Positions 59,601 to 64,000 of a stretch of DNA of 64,000 nucleotides are shown here, one piece after another. Position 1 is the stretch's first letter; the number at the start of each line of letters is the position of its first letter. A program made the translations under genes and the position numbers. Source of the stretch: Halocafeteria seosinensis (taxonomy: Eukaryota > Sar > Bigyra > Bicosoecida); contig LVLI01000177.1 of assembly GCA_001687465.1 (NCBI GenBank), forward strand, positions 37,359 to 101,358, read 5' to 3'. Below the pieces are notes generated by a model, which was given only the letters and a program-made list of their open reading frames with translations, was not told where the DNA came from and did no database searches.

Positions 59601-62207
59601 TTACCGGTTTGCAGGGCTGCATACTCCCCCCTAGTTACGCTTCTTACCTGCTTGCTTCTGGAAGTGTGGACGTCAGCGGAATTAGGGGTCTTTGTCCGGT
59701 GACGTTCTCCTGCTCAAAGCATATATGCGAAAGTTCGTCAACTTGGAAGGGGGATGCATGGAGTGATATCCCTGTAACATCGAGTAACACATGTTACGGT
59801 GCCGTACGTAGGTTTCCCGTGCTGGTAGGAAGAACGTTATTTTTTTGTAGTTCTCATTGCAAAGCATTGTCCTTTTGCCGTAATCCAGCATACTTTCTTC
59901 AAAGTCTTTCAAAACTCGACCCGAAGAACGTCCCACTGCCGACTTCTCGAGTTGCAATAGTAGGCCCTTCAATATCGAGGGTAATGTCGGTGGCGGCATC
60001 GCTTCGATCGAGCTCTGGAGCGGTCTTGGTCACCCCGGCCAAAGCTGCGAACTGGTTTTCTTCCCTGCAACAATACGGTTTCAACTGTCTACCAGGTCAC
60101 CCCGTGACTAAGGAGCATGGTGTTGTGGATAAACGTATGTTAAGAGCTATGGTCGCGAAGTATCTACAATTCAATTGTGAATGTCTATTAAAAGGCTGGA
60201 TTTTGGTAGACTCTATTCATTCGGAAGAGGATCTTTATTTTTTTGAGGGTGCGGGCATTTCCTTTACACGATTTGTCGTTGTGGAGAATGGAAATGTATC
60301 TTACCAGCTAGAAAGTGAAGCACGGCTCCGCTTCAGCACAGACTTCCACAGTAAGTTTATCGGGACTCGTCCTAGTTTGGGTGCCCGTTCCAAAAGTGAA
60401 CAACCAGAGCAGGCCAGCTCGTTGAAATGGAGCCGACGGTATGGCAACTCTGAGACAGACTGGTCTTCACAAGTTTCGGAGGCTTGTTTGGCAATGGGCG
60501 AGCTTGTGCCTAAGCAGAAGGACGAGCATAATGCCTCGGAAGACGCTGAGGAAGCGTTGGATACTGGTGAAAATGAGCTTGCTGGTGAATTGGACAACCT
60601 ATACTATGACGGAGAAGAAGAGCAGGATAGTAGCGCATTTTCCCTTGAGGCCCTGTATGGGCAAGGGGGGTTCTTCTTTCCCCTGGATGAATCAACGGGG
60701 AAGTACGTGTCACTCCTGCGTAATGCAAGCGGTGAAGCGGAAGAAGATACTGAGACTAATGAGTTCTCCGTTCTCAGTAGCGTTGTAGAGAGGCTGTGTA
60801 GTCGCAACACTGTCCAGCCGGTATGGGAACTTCCCGAAGTGATGGATGTCCCCGACACAAGGTCGGAGATGGTGTCTGTACCCGGGCCACGTTCGGGCAT
60901 CACCGGCGGTGTCTTAGCCATTTCAGAAATGCCTCGTCAATCCCTGAGTAAGTACTCACTTCTAAGAGAATTTTGGTAATTCCTTTAGTAATTTAGTTCT
61001 ATGTGCTACAGACCAAGGACTCAGACAGTGGGAGAAACTGAAGGAGGGTCTGCTTTACGAAATTTTCCAACGCGTAAACACGTGCACTTACGTAACGCGT
61101 CTTGCACAGAAGTCTATTAGACAAGCGATCACTCTCGATACCGCTGACAATAGGTGTAAATATGCTTATTTTGGTGCTCTCCAGAAAGGTGTTGTGGCCC
61201 CCGTTGGAAGACTGCCCCACTCCATTGATGAATTCTGTCGGATTCTGTCTCGAAGAAGCGGGTCTTTCTGTCCCGTTACATGGGATCAAGAAAGACGATA
61301 TAAGAACATGCTTTTGAGCGCCGCTCCTTTGCAGTTTGCGTGTGAATATCAACAAAAGTAAGCTCATGAGTACAGTGGTCATTAGGTACACGAGAAGTTG
61401 CTGATTGGTTTTGCCTTTGAACTATGTCAACGCAGTGTGTTCCTGGTTTACTCTATGGACAAGCTTCAGAAAATCCTTGATAATCCTGATTCCATTATAG
61501 TGGATAACAGTGTGCTGGAGACTCCGCCTCGTGTCGCTCCGCCGACACGCGCATTTCCATGCCTTGGTGGGCTGTGTCCGGTGTCATTGGCGGACTACCG
61601 GAACAACACCGTTCCTGCCTACGGCTTCATCGGACTTGGTGTATCTTACAGGGGTAGCTTATACCGTTGCCATGCTCCGAACGCATTTATCCAGTTTTCT
61701 GAGTGCCCAGAAAAATATCTTGGTCGTGTACCTTCAACCATATTGTTTCCGCCGAGGCCGCGTCCTGTACCCGCTGGTTCGACAACTGCATCTAGGCTAC
61801 CGTTCCCAAACGTCATTGCCAACAAACGGCGCATGAAGAGCACGTCGGGCCAAGACCTGAGATTGTCAGCTGATGCAGATACGTCAGCACCATGTAGAGG
61901 GTATCTTGAGCAATCGTTTGGCGGCGTCTTGCGAAAATCGCTGACTAATGGGGCCACCGTCTACGCACACATGAAACATCCGACTATGACGCAGAAGCAA
62001 ACTTTGTACTATTTATTAGCGTTGGACATACAGACAAACAATCCGTTTGCCGATGAAGGATACAGACGCGAAGCATGTCGTTGGCTTGAACGCTTTCACA
62101 GGGAGTGTATGTTCGACTCCGCGCTCCTTCGTACCTCTGGACCGCATATTCGGGTCATTGAGTCCCTGAGGATAGCAAAACAATCGGAAGAAATAGGGCA
62201 CAAGTAG
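50661..62207 (+). CDS. Giant adenylate kinase 9-like repeat protein (3683 aa)
   Basis: Resembles the AK9 family of multi-domain nucleotide kinases linked to cilia/flagella, but seems largely inactive. Seven exons: 50661-50774, 50922-50977, 51045-51183, 51252-51316, 51388-60947, 61012-61357 and 61436-62207. Phases sum exactly and the introns of 64-147 nt are GT..AG; removing them eliminates all in-frame stops. An AK-like core segment is GYVLDRYPYNEAEYQ near 52830; others lie at 56655-56800 (LLAVGVVPDLAVIVDPTRDW) and 60190-60290 (GWILVDSIHSEEDLYFFEGA). Five YHS/CFAP206-like modules of the form C-P-[V]-[ST]-[LFW] ... Y/F-x-G-x-x-[YF] ... [NF]-P-x-x-[YF] start at 55913, 57185, 59691, 61263 and 61570. 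The P-loop-like site after the second reads APQGVGTTT, without the Lys. A Lys-rich run (KKKKKKKTT) and many acidic linkers occur. The whole-protein match to AK9 is my inference from motifs. Confidence 0.7.
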
Positions 62208-63129
62208 AAGCCTAACAATGAGAATGAATACACTTGCTACATCATACAATGGTATACCACCCTATTCTTACTGTTACACCTATCTCCAGGAAGGGTCCAC
62301 TACTCTGTTAAATACGAGTAGATGCATTTTGCTATGCGTGGCGCACCCTAACGAAACGCGTTGCTAGCAAGCACAAGCGCACAACACAGGGAAAAAAGCC
62401 GACATGGCTGACCAGCATAAAAAGCAAGCTTTATCCAGAAGCAACCGGAGCTTGGCATGTACAGAAGGTAGAGCTGACAGTGCATTGAGAAACTTCACAA
62501 GGATGGCAATGGGAAATCAAAGAGTATTGTCCAGAAGCAACCAGAAGGGGAAGATGTACAGGAAGAAGTTAAAGTTTACAATTTCCATTAAAATACTTTA
62601 CAAAGTTGACAAACTAAAAATAAAGACAATGATAATAAACAACCAGAAGCACAAATTAAAGTTGATATTTGCATTTTAATGTTTTAAACGCTTGACAATG
62701 CCCAATTTTTATTCTTAAGTTGTTACCCTTTTGAAAACTAATACTAATTTTACAGAGGTTGCAAACATCCACTGAAGTTCCGTTGTGAAACGACTAATTT
62801 TACAGAGCTTGAAAAACACCAATACCAACATTACACCGTTGTACAGCGTTGCATGTGGCGTCATAGGGGCCCAATGTGAGGCTCAATTCCTCTCGAAGGA
62901 ATGCTCCAGGTGACCAAGAGTTACAGAAGCGGAGATACGACTTAGCCCCAGAAACATGCACATTTTTCCCCTCCAATAATACGGTATTGTATACCATCAG
63001 ATGCGTAATTTTACGCTGATTCCAACGCATGTACTTATATGATCCCATTTTAAGTATGAAGCAAGATACAGGGATTTTTCTATTTTTTGTACCCTTTCCT
63101 GCCCGAAATTTGAAAAATCCCCTAAACGA

Positions 63130-63330
63130 GGCAAAGGAAGTGAAAAAAAGGCGAAACCTGATGGGACAGCTGGTAGTCCTCGTTGCCGACAAACGTGAGC
63201 AAGAGACAAAAGTAAAACAAGAGAACGTAAAATCCAAAAAGCGCTCCACCGGTTGTACAACCGGTGCTGGAGGTGGCTCAATAGTGCGGGAATTCTTTAA
63301 GCGAGACGCCGTTGACGAAGCAGGTATGCT
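63130..63330 (+). mobile_element. BED-finger-like transposase remnant, copy 2
   Basis: One frame reads LMGQLVVLVADKREQETKVK, QENVKSKKRS, GGGSIVREFFKRDAVDEAG. It aligns block by block with the remnant at 41023-41260, at both protein and DNA level (for example GTAAAACAAGAGAAC against ATAAAACAAGAGAAC). The Trp of the BED-like motif is replaced by Arg and the Cys/His part is missing. This copy has no internal stop over the aligned part but no complete gene. The element type is inferred. Confidence 0.45.
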
Positions 63331-63948
63331 CACAGATTGGAGCAAGATTTCAAGTTGCTCTGAGTCCCAGCTGTTGCTCTGATTCCAGAGCAAGAGTACC
63401 TCCGGAGTAGAAACTTTTTTTTCTCCCGGAGTGAGAGTACCTTGGCAGAACAAGATATTTCAATAATTCAAAAATTAATAAAAATGCTTTTGAATTGGAA
63501 AACGTTGAAAAAGCTCTATAGTATACAAAATAGGTAAAAAATTCTACTGAGAGAAAATTTATTTGTAATTTTTAAGATTTTAAGTTTGAAATAAATTTGA
63601 AAATGTTTTTTAAATGTAATTTTGTTTAGTGTAATTTTTAATAAACGTTTGAATGTAATTTTAAATATAAAGTAACATTTGTATTTAAAAATTTATTATG
63701 GGGANTTTTCTCCCAGTTCTGTAGGGAGCTGGGGAGTTATCCCTGTGAGTCTGGGGTTTGGTTCCTGTAGATTTTTTAAAAGTAGGTTGGGGGAAAAATA
63801 GCATATTATATCTACTTATCCTCTTTACCGCCATTACGGTACTGACATGTAGCCACTGCTGCGCCTTGACTACTGGCAGGTACCAAGTAACAAGAATAAA
63901 CCGGGTGCAATGCGTGCGCATCGAGCTTTGGGCATCGCGCTTACCCCT

Positions 63949-63950
<2 letters not shown>

Positions 63951-64000
<50 letters not shown>
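63951..64000. repeat. (AC)n microsatellite at window edge
   Basis: An uninterrupted AC dinucleotide run of about 25 units continues to the last base, so its full length is not visible. Confidence 0.95.

Larger units (their letters stand above)
62208..64000. other. AT-rich intergenic region
   Basis: No gene is supported. The stretch from about 63400 to 63700 is strongly AT-rich, unlike the rest of the window. It includes short repeats (a TCCAGAAGCAACC motif at about 62435 and 62530, and ACTAATTTTACAGAG at about 62740 and 62790), one ambiguous base at 63705, and the second BED-like remnant. Confidence 0.5.

Noticed and set aside
62404-62679. A 91-codon open frame beginning MADQHKKQ
   Set aside because: It is Lys/Ile/Asn-rich in AT-rich DNA with short internal repeats. 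Composition alone explains it.
62800-63453. A 217-codon minus-strand open frame
   Set aside because: It is antisense to the BED-like remnant, with no domain signature.

Overview
This is nuclear DNA of a eukaryote. Spliceosomal introns of about 60-100 nt (GT..AG, mostly GTAAGT/GTATGT/GTACGT donors) interrupt most genes. The conserved set is purely eukaryotic: Prp8, RUVBL1, a Rab18-like GTPase, 40S uS10, an ATX1-type copper chaperone, ABHD13 and TTC38. Secreted EGF/beta-module and GLUG-repeat proteins, plus a giant adenylate-kinase-9-like protein (a family tied to cilia/flagella), suggest a flagellate protist or alga. A stramenopile is my best guess from the EGF family. This is inference; nothing in the window fixes the lineage.

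Layout. 0.6-2.6 kb: a poorly resolved multi-exon gene with C-terminal membrane segments. 3.3-10.8 kb (+): an intronless 2493-aa Prp8. 11.0-12.2 kb (-): a three-exon ABHD13-type hydrolase. 12.8-22.0 kb: two convergent GLUG-repeat paralogues, one small and secreted, the other 2294 aa with a Ser/Thr-rich stalk, one membrane span and about 1490 residues beyond it. 22.0-23.2 kb: intergenic palindrome and a 128-bp duplication. 23.2-25.6 kb (+): TTC38. 25.9-26.3 kb (-): uS10. 26.3-27.7 kb: intergenic, with diverged duplicate segments. 27.7-33.4 kb (+): a 12-exon, 1644-aa secreted EGF protein.

34.3-36.0 kb (+): RUVBL1, with a two-codon first exon. 36.4-37.2 kb (-): Rab18. 38.1-38.5 kb (-): a three-exon copper chaperone too small and split for ORF finders. 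39.3-40.7 kb (-): a four-exon membrane protein with a duplicated 45-aa tail. 40.7-41.9 kb: intergenic, with a decayed BED-finger-like element. 41.9-49.5 kb (-): a 2497-aa protein of unknown family. It is head to head with 50.7-62.2 kb (+), a seven-exon, 3683-aa AK9-like protein. 62.2-64 kb: AT-rich DNA with a second copy of the BED-like element and an (AC)n run at the window edge.

The housekeeping genes share no evident pathway. The most unusual content is the GLUG pair, the EGF/beta-module protein and the divergent pair of giant proteins at 42-62 kb. Intron boundaries were read by eye from splice consensus and reading-frame continuity. In all the multi-exon models given in full the exon phases sum correctly.
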